Positions 41,043 through 52,365 of a DNA stretch of 64,000 bases are shown piece by piece. The notes beneath the pieces are model-generated. The model had not been told where the DNA came from and did not search any database. It worked only from the letters and a program-made list of their open reading frames with translations. The position numbers and the translations under genes were made by a program. The stretch is from positions 1 to 64,000 of the forward strand of contig NW_002476218.1 of the NCBI RefSeq assembly GCF_000189635.1, read 5' to 3'. The stretch comes from Tetrahymena thermophila SB210. Taxonomy: Eukaryota; Ciliophora; Oligohymenophorea; Hymenostomatida; Tetrahymenidae. How positions within the stretch are numbered: position 1 is the first letter of the stretch; every line of letters begins with the position of its first letter.

Positions 41043-44000
41043 TCACCAAAAAGAGTTAGATTATCTGCATCTTTCTAAAATTAATTTTTACAGTCTTTCG
41101 TTTTCTTTAGTGAGATAAGATAGCTATTAATCCATTTATTAGTAATTTAGTAATGAGTTATGTGATTCTTAGAATTTTATTTTGAATTCTTATTTTTGAT
41201 TTTCACTATCTATTAAACGTAATTTAAGCTGCTCATATTCTCTATTTAAAAACATTATTTTGTTTTCATACTCATCTATCTTAAAGTTTGATTATTTTAA
41301 ATTATAATTAGCTTTTTCTAACCTACCAATTTCATCTTGATATTCAGATATCATTCCTTTAAGATTTCTGTTAATTTCTTCAAATTCTTACATTCTAGAG
41401 TATATCTCTGAGTGTTATTTTCTGTTAGTACTCAATGTTTAATCAAATTGTCTTTTTATTTCTTCATTTTCTTTTTGTACTTACGACAATATTTAATGAA
41501 TTCTTTCATTTTCGATTCTTATTAAGAGGTGCTTTTCTTACATCGAATAAAATTACTTTTCAAGCAATTCAAATTTCTACTTTCTATCCTAAAATTCCTT
41601 GCTTATATAATCATAGTCTTCTGTCTTATTTGCAAATTTTTCTTTCAGATCTTTAAGCTAATGCTCATTCATGATAGCTTTTTACTCATAAGAAGCCAAT
41701 TTTACCATCAGTTAATCCTTTTGTTATTCATTAGCCTCTAGTTTTGCTTAAATCCAAGATAAGTCTCTTTCATATTCCTCCTTACATTAATTTTTTATTT
41801 TAATTTTTAATTCTTCTATAAGCTTAGTGTAATGAGACTCAATTGCTGAATATTTAACTTTCCAATTATTACACTCTTCTTGGAGAGATAGAGATTTCTT
41901 GTCTAATTCTTTACTTTTTATAGATAAAATTTAATTTTCTTGCTTTGTCTATAAAAGCTAAGCATATTCAGTCTGCATTTCTTCAACCTACAAAAAAAAT
42001 TTCTAACTTATTTTAAAATAAGAATAAATTTAATTACTTAAAACTGCAGCTCTTTCATTTTAATATCTTATATTTCAATTGTAGACTTTAATTTTTCGTT
42101 TTCAAAAATAATTTCTTTGTAGTTTCTTTCATTATTTCTATTTTTAAATTCTTATTCATTTTCCTCTATAGATTTTAACTATATTTGCTTATTTAAAACA
42201 GTTATTTTCTTTTCTAATTCGTTTATATGCAATTACAGCTTCTTTTCTTTATCTGTCTAAGTAGTTTCTATGCTTTTTATATTATCCTATTAATGCTCTT
42301 GTTGGGATACTAACTGTCTGTTTACTTCATATAACTTTTTGTTATCTTCTAAGAGTTTATCAATATTTTCTTTAAGCTAATTAATCATTCCTTAGCTTTC
42401 CTCATAATTAATCTAAACAGTGCTTTGAATTTTAATTTCTAAATAAATAAATATTTAATTTTCGTGTATTTTGATAAGAATAATTTAACCTTCTTTGAGA
42501 CCCTCATTTTCTTCAATTCTGGCTTTTAAAGCATATGATAATTTTTCATTTTCTTAAAGAAGAAGATCAATGTATCCTTGTTGGTTTAACAATTCTTTTT
42601 CGTTAACCTCGAATTATTCTCTTAGCTAATTGTGCATTTAAATGTGAGCTTCATATTTTTCTTGCAATTCTTGGTGCAATTTATCATATTTTCCAGTTAT
42701 GATTATTTAATTTCTTTAATCTTAGTTAACCTTTTCTTATATTTATTTAACATCTTTCTCTAAAATTTATATATAGTTCTTAAGTTCAGCAATTTCCTAT
42801 TTTAAATTTAAATGAAAAAAATAAATAAAGTGAAATAAACATTTTCAAAATCAAATTTTTTTACTGAATTTTTTTAAAAAATAATATTTTCTTTTTCAGT
42901 GAGAGCAACAGTTGTTTAAGATTGCTAAAATTTCTGATAATCAAACTAAGCTAGATTTAAAGATTGTTTCTCATATGTTTCTTTAACTTCAGTATACTAT
43001 TTTTTCAAAACATTGATTTGTTCTGTTAGGTTTTAAGCTTGAATAGTTGAAATATTATATTCACTTTACATTTTTGAAATTTGTTAATCCTTAAGCATGT
43101 TCATTTAAGAAAGCTTTTCTATTTGTTAAAGATAATCATATTCTTTGTTTTGGAGTTCTAGTTTTTGTTAGTGAAGTGACTCGTTTCTCATTTCAAAAAC
43201 CTTAAGCTTAGCTTCAATATCTAGCTACTAAGAAAACGGAATTTGCTATTATTTTGTTTACTCCAATAGAACATTACTCTTTAGCTAAAGAACTTCATTT
43301 TGAAGAGTATTTACTTCTTTCTCTTTTTAAAGATAGGCATATGTAAGACGCTCATTTTCAGCACAAAGCATTACAAATTATGCACATGCTTACTGAACAC
43401 TAACATTTAATTTTTAATTATCAGGATCGCCTTAAATATTATTGTTAAAATCAGTTTTACTAGACCTACTGCTATTTTTTATAATCAGAATCTCTTATTT
43501 TAACTCATTAACCTATCGTTCTAAAATTTAATTTCTTTCTTTCTCAAGTTTTAAGTCGATATCCATATACTAGGTTGGTAGAGCATTATTTGATACAATA
43601 TTATTCAATTTTTCGTATGGCGATTCCTTTTTTTCAATTCTATAGTTGTAGTCAGTTATAATTTATCCTATTTATGTAGCATGATTATTTAGTACAATGT
43701 TGCTATTAACTGGTAATGTTTGCTTTGTTATTACTATTTTATTTTAAGGAGAGCTATTAGTTAACAGGTTATCTACAGAGCTAGAGTATTATATTCTTTA
43801 AGGTGTGTGACTAAATACTACCTATTATTCAATTTTTTCTTTATGCGAGACTGGGCTGATTTATGATTAAATTTAATTTTTCAATCCAAAAGTTAATGAT
43901 AATGGTTGAGGAGGAGGTGAAGTGCTTATTGGAATTTAAGCAGGTATATAATTGGTTGGGATGTTAATTGTGTTCATAAAGTTCTTTACTTTGTCAAATT

Positions 44001-44181
44001 TTAAAAAATAATTTTATTTAAGAGTCAGTGAATATTCTTATAATCTTTTGGCTAAATACTTACTAATCTACTTTGAAACAGCTTTAAGATTTTTAATATT
44101 TTCAAGCTGGATCTAATTATTTAAGAAACTTGCTTGGATTTAAATCTTTAAATAAATTAATTAATTGCTTTTATTATTCAT
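41043..44181 (-). CDS. Coiled-coil protein (964 aa), unknown function
   Basis: Exons 44064-44181, 42865-43988, 42490-42796, 42038-42438 and 41043-41987 join to 964 residues (MNNKSNQLIYL to RQSNSFW). Residues about 35-200 are polar and disordered (PTNYIPAQIPISTSPPPQP). From about 200 to the end the protein is almost unbroken coiled coil (e.g. NESLHQQKLELQNKEYDYL). It closes with ENERLQKLILERCRQ and a final Trp. No membrane segment or enzymatic motif is seen. It is tail-to-tail with the similar 36871-40465 gene. A later Met at 43977 is possible as the start, but exon 1 splices to it in frame. Likely a filament or scaffold protein; function not recognisable from sequence. Confidence 0.75.
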
Positions 44182-44656
44182 TTATAAATTTAAAATAAAA
44201 TATCTTCGTTGGTTGAGTCCATATGATATTATTCCTATCCATACGAATTACTTAAGCAAAAATGCTCTTAAATATCTTTAAGTTAATTCTTAAATTAAAT
44301 ATTTTAAAAGACCTGCATCTAAAAAAAATATAAAAATATAAAAAATATAAAATCTATTTTGCTTAAAAATAATTACTTAAAAAAACAAAAAATAAATATT
44401 TTATTGATTAAGGAAATTATAATAGCTAAAATATTAAATTAAATAAATGATGGATGAGTTTTTTTTAAGAAATATCAAATCTTTGATAAAAATGCAAAAA
44501 TAAATGGAAAGAAAGACAAAGAATTAAAGAATCGGTTTGCAGAATTTAATTAATATTTTGTATGTATGATTAATACCTTCATTTTTCTTAGAAAAAACAA
44601 GAAAAAGAAAGAATTATAAACTTTAAAAAATTAAAATTACTTAGAAAAATTACAAT
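44182..44656. other. Divergent intergenic region
   Basis: 475 bp between divergently transcribed genes, so it must contain two promoters. It has one short frame starting at 44447 (about 40 codons before TGA) that I treat as a leader or chance ORF. Confidence 0.5.
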
Positions 44657-45187
44657 ATGAAAAGTCTTTAAAGTTTGGGTAAATTAACAACTAAGTTAAA
44701 CCCTCTTTCTTCTACTAAGCAAAGCATGGGATTGAAGGCTCCCATCCCAAAAGAATAAATGTCTGCTGAAGAATTAGGCGAAAAGAAATTTATAAAAAAC
44801 GAAAAATACTACGTTGAAGGAGGTCCATAATACTACATAGCAAAATTATTGAACTAAAAAGGTCCTCTCAATAAAAATCAAATTTGGTTCGAATATCAAA
44901 GAGACTAAGAAGCTGTTAAAAATAATATTATTCCATCTAGAACATACTTGAAAGAAAAGATTCTTACTCAAATGGTTCGTTAAGGAAAGCTCAAAGCTTT
45001 AGGATTCGATAAGGAGTAAGAAACAGAACTTGGTTATTAACTTAATCCTTCTAAGGCCTTTGCAAATCTTCATCCTGATCTTTTACTTAAATTAAGACCT
45101 CTCCCTAATATTCCAAGACTTTAATCAAATGATGTTTTATACAGAAAGAGTATCCTTGATGCTGAAAGCTAAGACTAAAAGAAGTGA
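44657..45187 (+). CDS. Small basic protein (176 aa), possibly mitochondrial
   Basis: A single intronless frame of 177 codons runs from ATG 44657 to TGA 45185-45187. The N-terminus MKSLQSLGKLTTKLNPLSST is basic and free of acidic residues, like a mitochondrial presequence. The body is rich in Lys and Gln with GPLNKNQIWFEYQRDQEAV, SRTYLKEKILTQMVRQGKL, LGYQLNPSKAFANLHPDLLL and a Pro/Leu-rich end. This winged-helix-like block followed by a conserved tail resembles small mitochondrial ribosomal proteins in style, but I cannot name the family. No membrane segment. A mitochondrial role is inference from the N-terminus. Confidence 0.7.
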
Positions 45188-45834
45188 TTTAAAAAAAGCT
45201 CATTTCTATACAAAATTTTAATTCATAGCTATTCAAGCTGTATTAAGCTTAATTTGTGTTTTTAGAACTTTAGTTTGATATTTTTTATTAGATATCTACA
45301 ACTTAAGGAGAAGTATAAAAATTTGATAAAGCTATTATAATCTTATAGTATTTAGGCATTAAAATGTGTTTGTAGTCCTCTTTAATATCATCATTTAATA
45401 ATTATATTTGATACATATTTAAAATTATTTGTTGAAATCATCGCATTTCATATTATTTTTTATATTATGCAATAACAACTTGATATATAAAGCATCAATA
45501 ACATTCCTTACCTTTCCACTTTAAAAGCTTTATTAATTTTTATGTAATCAAATCTTTAAATCTATTTTGATTTTATTATCTTAGAATTATTTTTAATAAT
45601 ATAGTAATTTCTAAGAAAAAATATTTTGGAAATATATAAATAAATTATTAGAAATATTAAAAATTTTCACATTTTATTATAAACCATTGATAAAATTTAA
45701 AAAAAATTCAATTAGATTTATATGCTTTGTGAATTTTAATATCTCAAGTATTGGTTTAAGATATTTTTGTTTACTATAATAATTAACTAAATTTTGATTC
45801 TTTAGTAAAAATATATAAAAATTACTGAAATAAA
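45188..45834. other. Intergenic, no gene seen
   Basis: 647 bp of AT-rich sequence between two + strand genes; no frame is supported and no repeat or RNA signal is evident. Confidence 0.5.
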
Positions 45835-47043
45835 ATGTAAAATTATGACTATTTTGACTCTTTTTTTATACATAGCTTCAACAAGCCAATTAAAGGAATA
45901 GAAGAGATAATGAAGGATACTCTTTTTATTCTCTTAGATGATGGTACATGCATCGTTTTTTGTATTAGTAAAATGAAAATTATAAATGAACAAAAATTTG
46001 CTGAATTACAACATGCAACTCATTGCACTAAGTTTTCTATATAAAATGGGTAGGATAATTAGATTAGGGATTTAATTATGACATAGCATAAATTGGGTTT
46101 CTTAGGAATATTAATGGTAGAAGACAATACTCACAATATTGTTTTTCTCTAAAAAATATAATTGGAATACACAGGATTTATGAAAATCCTACCAAACGAG
46201 GAAATATTTTCATATAAAACAGGGTATTCTTAACAAAGAAGTGTACTAATCAATGAGTGTTTTTTATATTCCCCAAACAAAAAAGATACTTCTATAGAAA
46301 AATTAAATCTGCTGAATGGGAAGCCAGTTGTCTCTTATTAGTTTTATGAGGAGAAGTATATCGATACCATTTGTTGTATGAAAAAAGTAGCTATTGAAAA
46401 CTAAGAAAGTATATAGAATCTCCTGATTGTAGCATATGAAGGATTATACATGGGTATTTTAGAATTAGAGTAATTAATTATTTTTATAATTTTATATTTC
46501 TTTTTTAGTTTATGATGCTTAAAATATTTTATAATATCTAGTGAAAAAAATTAAAAACATAAGTTCTTACTTTAAAGAACAAAAATTGTTGATTGTAAAG
46601 AAGAAATGCCATATATATTTGATTTTCAGCTAAGTGTAAACGTAAAAGAACCTAAAAATGATATTGTAATTACAATATATATTTGCACTAGCGTTGAAGA
46701 GCTGCAAGTGCTTAAATTAAATCTGACAGATAAGAAGATCACTAGTCAAAGTAATATCAATATTAAGTATTTATCTCCTTAAATTGGATTATCAAATATA
46801 AAAATGGACAAAAAGTAGTTATATGTCTCTACTTTAGACAGATAAGTAAAAATTTTAAGTAGAAAAAAGCTTTAAGAAGTATGTTCTTTCTAATTTCACA
46901 ATAATTCTATAAATGGATTGCTCCTTATTACAGACTAAAATCTAGATGAAAATGGACAATAAAAGAGTAAATTTTTAATTAGTATTTCTGAAGATTGCAA
47001 AATGGCTGTTATTGACCTAAATAAACTTCGCAAGAAGAAATGA
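45835..47043 (+). CDS. WD40-type protein, possibly ASA1/GNB1L-like
   Basis: Exons 45835-46469 and 46542-47043 (72-bp intron) give 378 residues, MQNYDYFDSF to NKLRKKK. The chain is a series of short beta strands typical of a WD40 propeller with degenerate WD signatures: LFILLDDGTCIVFC, NLLIVAYEGLYMGILEL, LYVSTLDRQVKILSRKK and, last, FLISISEDCKMAVIDL. The closing pair (blade with a divergent WD, then a final blade ending SEDCKMAVIDL) resembles GNB1L/ASA1, a small WD40 subunit of the ASTRA complex that helps PIKK maturation. Length fits. Sequence similarity is too weak by eye to name it firmly. It is convergent with the dynein light chain gene 228 bp downstream. Confidence 0.6.
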
Positions 47044-47271
47044 ATTTTAAGTAAATAGTAATCAAATCAATTAAATCACTCTAAGAAATGCATGAACATA
47101 AAACAAAAAATTGGCATCAAGATTGATTGATTGATAAATTGATAGTGTCTTGAGATTTTATTTATATATGGTTTTAATTTTATTAAATTTTTTCAAATGA
47201 TTTTTAAGAAATTAACGATACTGCATTTGCTAATTAAATTAAATCCATTCAAAAGGAAGTTATTTATTTAT

Positions 47272-47957
47272 TCATTCAAAGTAGCATCCAAATACTATTC
47301 CTGTGCAATAAACCTTTTCCTGATTAATTCAAAAATTAAGTTTTTATTTTTTATAATATTTATTTTAATTTAAAAAAAAAAATTGTATCTTTGATTTACT
47401 AAAATAATGCATTGTTTGTTTTTATAAAATTATTTGCATTTAATTATTGATAAATAAGTTTAATTTTTTAAAGTTTATTATTACGCTTGTATAAGTGTAG
47501 CTTGCATAATTATCATTTTGAACATCCCACAAACACTTAGAGGCTATTCTTAAACCTTATCCTTTAATTTCTCCGAAAACTACTTAAACTCCAATTTTAT
47601 ATCTAGGGACTTTACCTTCTATTTAATAATTTGAAAATGTTTGTATTTTACTGAAATTTGATAAAATATATGATCTCACCTCTTTTTATTTTCTCTCTTA
47701 ATTCGAGAACTAATCTTTCGCTTAATTAATTGGCATTATTTGGGTCATATTCAACTCCTTTTAATCTATCTTCGAATAATTCTTTGATAATCTTCTAAAT
47801 TTTTGATGGATAAAATCTATTTTTAATATAATTTAAAGTAATTAATGATGCTTCCCTTTTTCTTTTATAAATATTCAGATATAAATATGTACCTTTCATC
47901 TTCCTTAGGTTCCATAATACTCAATTTAATCTCATTTTCATCATAATGTGTAGTCAT
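47272..47957 (-). CDS. Tctex2-type dynein light chain
   Basis: Four exons (47893-47957, 47680-47816, 47485-47618, 47272-47319) join to 127 residues. Landmarks of the Tctex1/Tctex2 fold are clear: FYPSKIQKIIKELFEDRLKG, GVEYDPNNANQLSERL, RYKIGVQVVFGEIKGQGLRI and SKCLWDVQNDNYASYTY, with the final strand CTGIVFGCYFE on a separate 48-nt exon. The GVEYDP and GQG...ASxCLWD pattern fits the Tctex2 (DYNLT2) branch more than Tctex1. These light chains dimerise on dynein intermediate chains in outer-arm, inner-arm I1 or IFT dynein. Together with RSP4/6 in this window it points to axonemal function. The length is standard for the family. Confidence 0.88.
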
Positions 47958-48941
47958 TTTTCAATAAATTTAGTTTATTGTAGTTAATATTCTTCTTAAT
48001 TTTAAGTTGTTGTTAGCTCAATTTTTAAATTAATTTTTATATCTAATTATCAAAATTTATTACATTAAATTTCTTTAAAATGAAACGATATTTATAAATT
48101 CAATCAATAATTTACTTTGATTAATGAATAAATGAATTAGAGCATACATGCTTTTACAATCAATAATTTATTTCTTTTTAACAATTAATTGTAAATTTAT
48201 TATTATTCTATCCTATAATAAATTATTATAAAATAAAATAAAATATTTTGCAAATATTAAACTTAAAAAATATTTTACAAAAAATTTAAGGTACTTAAAA
48301 GTAAGATGCTTTTATAAGTAAAAAATTAATATTATCAAATTTTAAATTTATTTTTTATTATCAAAAGGGTATGAACGGAAGCTTTAAGGAAGAGATTTAC
48401 CCTTATTTAGTATTAAAAATAATAATCAAAAGCAAATAAAATCTATGTAATATATATTCATTATCAATAGTTTATTTAATTATTATAATATTAAGCATTT
48501 TATAATTTTGTTAAAAGAAATATTAATAAATTATTAGCATTTATTTTATGAATAAAGATTTTAATTTATTACATTTTTTATAGATAAAAATTAAATATTG
48601 AAGGAAAAGCATAATAATTTATTTTATGAAATTGCTTTTGTTGGTATTTTTCAAATAAAATAATAATATTTTATGAACAAAGGTGTTATAAGTGATACTA
48701 ATTATTAAATAGATGTATAAATTAAAAACTTGTAAATAACAGCATCTATTAGACTCTAGTTTATTTTAAGATATTAATTAGCCTTTGTTTGTTAAGAATA
48801 AATATATATTAATATATTTTTTATCACTTTTTAAAGATATTTTTAGAAGAATAAGCTAGATTTAAATAATTTGAACAAAAACTGCGAAATCGCAATTTAG
48901 ATTAATAAAAATATTTAACTAACATCTGAAGAAAATTTAAG
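47958..48941. other. Divergent intergenic region
   Basis: 984 bp between the divergent Tctex2 and RPC11 genes. No open frame or repeat of note; it includes long A/T runs and must contain both promoters. Confidence 0.5.
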
Positions 48942-49369
48942 ATGAATTTCTGTCCTTTATGCGCTAATGCTCTTATTATTCAGAATGTTGGAGGAAATAA
49001 TAGATTTTCTTGTAGAACATGTACATATTTTTATCCACTACTAAAGAAAATAGAAACAGTAACATACTCTAGAATGGTTAAAGATGATACTATTCATGAT
49101 ATTTCTCTATAAAAAGAATCTCTATAAACTGATAAAGATAGTAATTATCAATAAATTATTTTTTTTCTTTTTAAAAATAAAATTATCAAGCTGATTCTTT
49201 TAAAATGTTATTAATGCAATATTTTAATAAATAAAAAAAAGTGATTTGCCCTGCTTGTGAGAAGAGAGGTGCCTATATAAGACTGGAATAAGATAGAAGT
49301 CTTGATGAAGGCTAAACATAACATTATATTTGTAAAAATTGCTCACATACTTGGAAAGATATGGGGTGA
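48942..49369 (+). CDS. RPC11: RNA polymerase III subunit RPC11 (C11)
   Basis: Exons 48942-49140 and 49191-49369 (50-bp intron) give 125 residues. The N-terminal zinc ribbon is CPLC (Cys4, Cys7) and CRTC (Cys24, Cys27), with the family's FCPxCxNxLI...RFxCxTC spacing. The C-terminal TFIIS-like ribbon has CPAC (Cys86, Cys89), the acidic hairpin pair Asp105-Glu106 in RSLDEG, and CKNC (Cys114, Cys117) followed by SHTWKD. C11 inserts this Asp-Glu hairpin into the Pol III active site to stimulate transcript cleavage, and aids termination and reinitiation. A slightly longer linker (about residues 45-82) than in yeast separates the ribbons; a second unrecognised intron there is possible. Confidence 0.93.
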
Positions 49370-49791
49370 TTTTTAGCTATTTATAAAATTTATATTGTAA
49401 TTTAATGTAAAAAATAATATTTTCAGCAATTAAGTATATTAATTTAATTCAAATAAATTCTATTCGTTCAAAATGCATTCTTTAAGAGACTAAATAGCTA
49501 AATACTTGAAAATAAAATGAATTTATTTAAATTCTTATTTGATTTTATATTATTTTTTTTATTTTTATCAATTTAAATACTCTTATAAAATTTAATTTTA
49601 TAATTTTCATAAAATTATTTTTAAATTATAAAAAACAAACAATTAAAAAACGTATGAGAAAAATATTTTTTTAATCCTCTTTAAATTTGAGAAAACAATG
49701 GAAAAAATAAATAAAATACAAATACAAAAAAACATAAATTTGTGAAATACTTAAAAAGAATGTGAGCTCACTTTGCTTAAATATTTACTAT
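49370..49791. other. Convergent intergenic region
   Basis: 422 bp between the RPC11 and AlkB-like stops. AT-rich with T- and A-runs, probably both 3' UTRs; nothing else is seen. Confidence 0.5.
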
Positions 49792-51009
49792 TCAAATAAA
49801 AAATGATAAAACTGAAAGGGTCATTGTAATTAAAGACACTTTTTAAGTGTAATTATCTATCTTTTTTTCTATGTTGGGTAATGGTATTGATTTCTTTTCT
49901 TTTTTATAAGATTCGAGTACTTCGTGCATTATTTCGAACCATAGTGGAGGATAGAAACTAATTAAAATGCAAACTGGATATCCATGAGGAAGGGTCGGAC
50001 TATCAGTATAACTACAGAGAGTTTAGTATTCCTTATATCCGTTTTCATGGTGATCTGAGTGTCTTTAGAGCTTAAATAAGAGATAGTTAGAAAATCTATG
50101 AGGTGCGTTCCATGAATGTCTAATATCAACTTTTTCGTAATGTCCATCTTCAGTTTTTTCTCTCATTAAACCATAGTGCTCAATGTAGTTAATAGCCTCT
50201 AAATAAATTACTGAAATAAAAGCTGTGCACAAGAAAAAGAACATTCCATATAAACCAAATACTAGATAATGAATGTATGGAATAATGAAGTAGAGAATGG
50301 TATAAATAATCATTTTATTGAATGGATTAAAAGGGTGTCTTCCTTATAAACGTTAGAATTTATTTTCTATTCTCCAAGCACTAAAATAAGAACCAATGAT
50401 GGTTTAAGGGAGGTATTCATATAATGTCTACCCATATCTTGAAGTAGCAGGGTCATTGGGGGTAGAAACGTTTCTATGATGACCATATTAGTGTTCTATT
50501 GTGAAATGCATGTATAGATTCTTTGCAAGTGTGAATGTACCAAAGAATTTGTCTAGCAAACCTGTTTTATGGAAGAGCTCATGAGCTACATTGATATTTG
50601 AAGCAGAGCCATTACCTGTAAGAAATATAATACCAATTAAGTTAAATAAGCTGATATTTTAGCTATTTTATGTGACATAGTAAATGATCCAAGTTGAGAA
50701 AATCCACTCAGTAAGTACAGCAAAATAGAGTGGGATTTTAAAGCGAAGCTTACCTTCAAGTTACTTCTACTCTTCTTTTGTAGGATTTCTAAGATCAAAG
50801 TTAAAAAATGAGTCCAAAAAAGGGATTAGAGAATAAGCAATAAAAATCAATAGGTAAGGATTGTGTAAGTACATAACTCCTAGATAACCTAAACAGTAAA
50901 TAAAAGGAACTAAATAGTATTGTATAGAACTAAACAAAATCATTTCTTCTCCCTTATAAAAAGGTTAAAGAGAGCGATGACCGTTAGGATTGACAACAGT
51001 GATAGCCAT
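49792..51009 (-). CDS. AlkB-type alkane 1-monooxygenase, intronless
   Basis: One uninterrupted frame of 406 codons (405 aa), MAITVVNPNG to LSFFI. The histidine boxes of integral-membrane di-iron hydroxylases of the AlkB family are present in order: HELFH (143-147), EHQYGHHRN (172-180; H177, H178), the family NYIEHYG (His278), HSWNAPHR, and RHSDHH (316-321) with the following KEYQTL and LPHGYP. About six hydrophobic helices flank them (e.g. IIYTILYFIIPYIHYLVFG near 235). AlkB enzymes oxidise the terminal carbon of alkanes or related alkyl chains using rubredoxin. The family is mainly bacterial, so transfer is suspected, but in-frame TAA/TAG Gln codons (e.g. codon 15) show the gene is native to this code. 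Substrate in a ciliate is unknown. Confidence 0.9.
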
Positions 51010-52365
51010 TTAAACTTAAAAATCTTATTTATTGTTATTTCAGTAAACCAAGAAGAGAAGGTTCTTTATAAAGAATTTTATTTTTAAATTTATATTTAAA
51101 TAATAAATTTTAAAAGATAAAGATTTAGTTAGTTAGTTTTTAAATTAAAAAAGCTATTCTATTGACTCAAAAAGAAAAAATTTGTTTACACATCACTTTA
51201 AAATTTAATTAATTAAATTCAATGAGTCAAGATCATTAAAAAATTTAGTTACAAATTGCAAAAACTTTACTCAATTTTTTATAATATATGACGACAAATA
51301 ATTAATTAAATTATATAAATCTGATAATATCTATTCGGGTTTATAAATTTTAAACATTTCAAAACTTTTTAAAATGAGAATAACTTCTACAGCAAGTTAA
51401 TAAATAAAAATTATCTTTTATTTTCCAGTATTTGAGAACTTGAAATATTTTTTATGCAAAAATCAAAATCATTCTCTTTCAATTTATTTTAAATTTGAAA
51501 ACGAATTTTATCAGTTTTAATTTTTTTACTTTTGACGGAATTAATTAATCTTAACTAAATATACGTATTCTGTTCTCTTTTGATATATATTTAGTATATC
51601 CGTATTGTATTAAAAGAATGGTATTTTTACAAAATACCTGATTGAATTTAAGAAAAACATCATTTTTAAGTATAATTAACTTAATTACAGCGAAAAACAA
51701 GCAAAAATTAAAATTTTATTTTGTTAATTAATTAAGTTTGTTTTCTGTTGTTATTATAATATCAAATTAATATAATTATTATAATCATTCCTATATTTAG
51801 CTATTTTTTCAAATTTATTCTTATTTTTACAAAAGATTCTCTATAAGATTCAATTGATAATCAATCACAAAAATTAAAAAAAAAAGACTGCTAATTTTCT
51901 ACATCAAATCTAAACCTCATTCAGTGTTAACAATTTATTAGACACAAATAAAAGCATTTTTATTTTTAATATCTTCAACACTTAAATCTACTGTTATTTT
52001 TTCATACTGAAAAGCACACTCTTAAATGAAAATTAAAGTAAAAAATTTTGCAAATAAAGTATTTTAGATTTTTAGCTATTCCATATTTTTACCAAGAGAG
52101 ATTTTTTTTCTATCTTAAAACGAGTAAATTAAATATTACTAACTAAACTAAACATTCATTAAATTTAAAATAGCTTGCTGAGTTCTTTGAAATGGAAATT
52201 TAGAACACTTTTATCGAGTGTGTGTGTCACAAAAATGAAAAATTTTGATCAACAAATATTTATCATATTTGGTATCATAAAATTTTATGATATTTCTAAT
52301 TTTCTCAAAATATTTCAAACACTTTATCTTTCTGATTTAAAACATTAATCTAATAAGCAGAATAT
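51010..52365. other. Divergent spacer between two intronless enzyme genes
   Basis: 1,356 bp of AT-rich DNA between the divergent AlkB-like and DAO-like genes. TGA occurs in all frames, so no further gene is supported. It must hold both promoters. Apart from a short GTGTGTGT run near 52220 nothing stands out. Confidence 0.5.

Noticed and set aside
44447..44572. Short ORF of about 40 codons, MMDEFFLRNIK
   Set aside because: Too short, no recognisable feature, and lies in a divergent promoter region; could be a leader ORF but cannot be supported.
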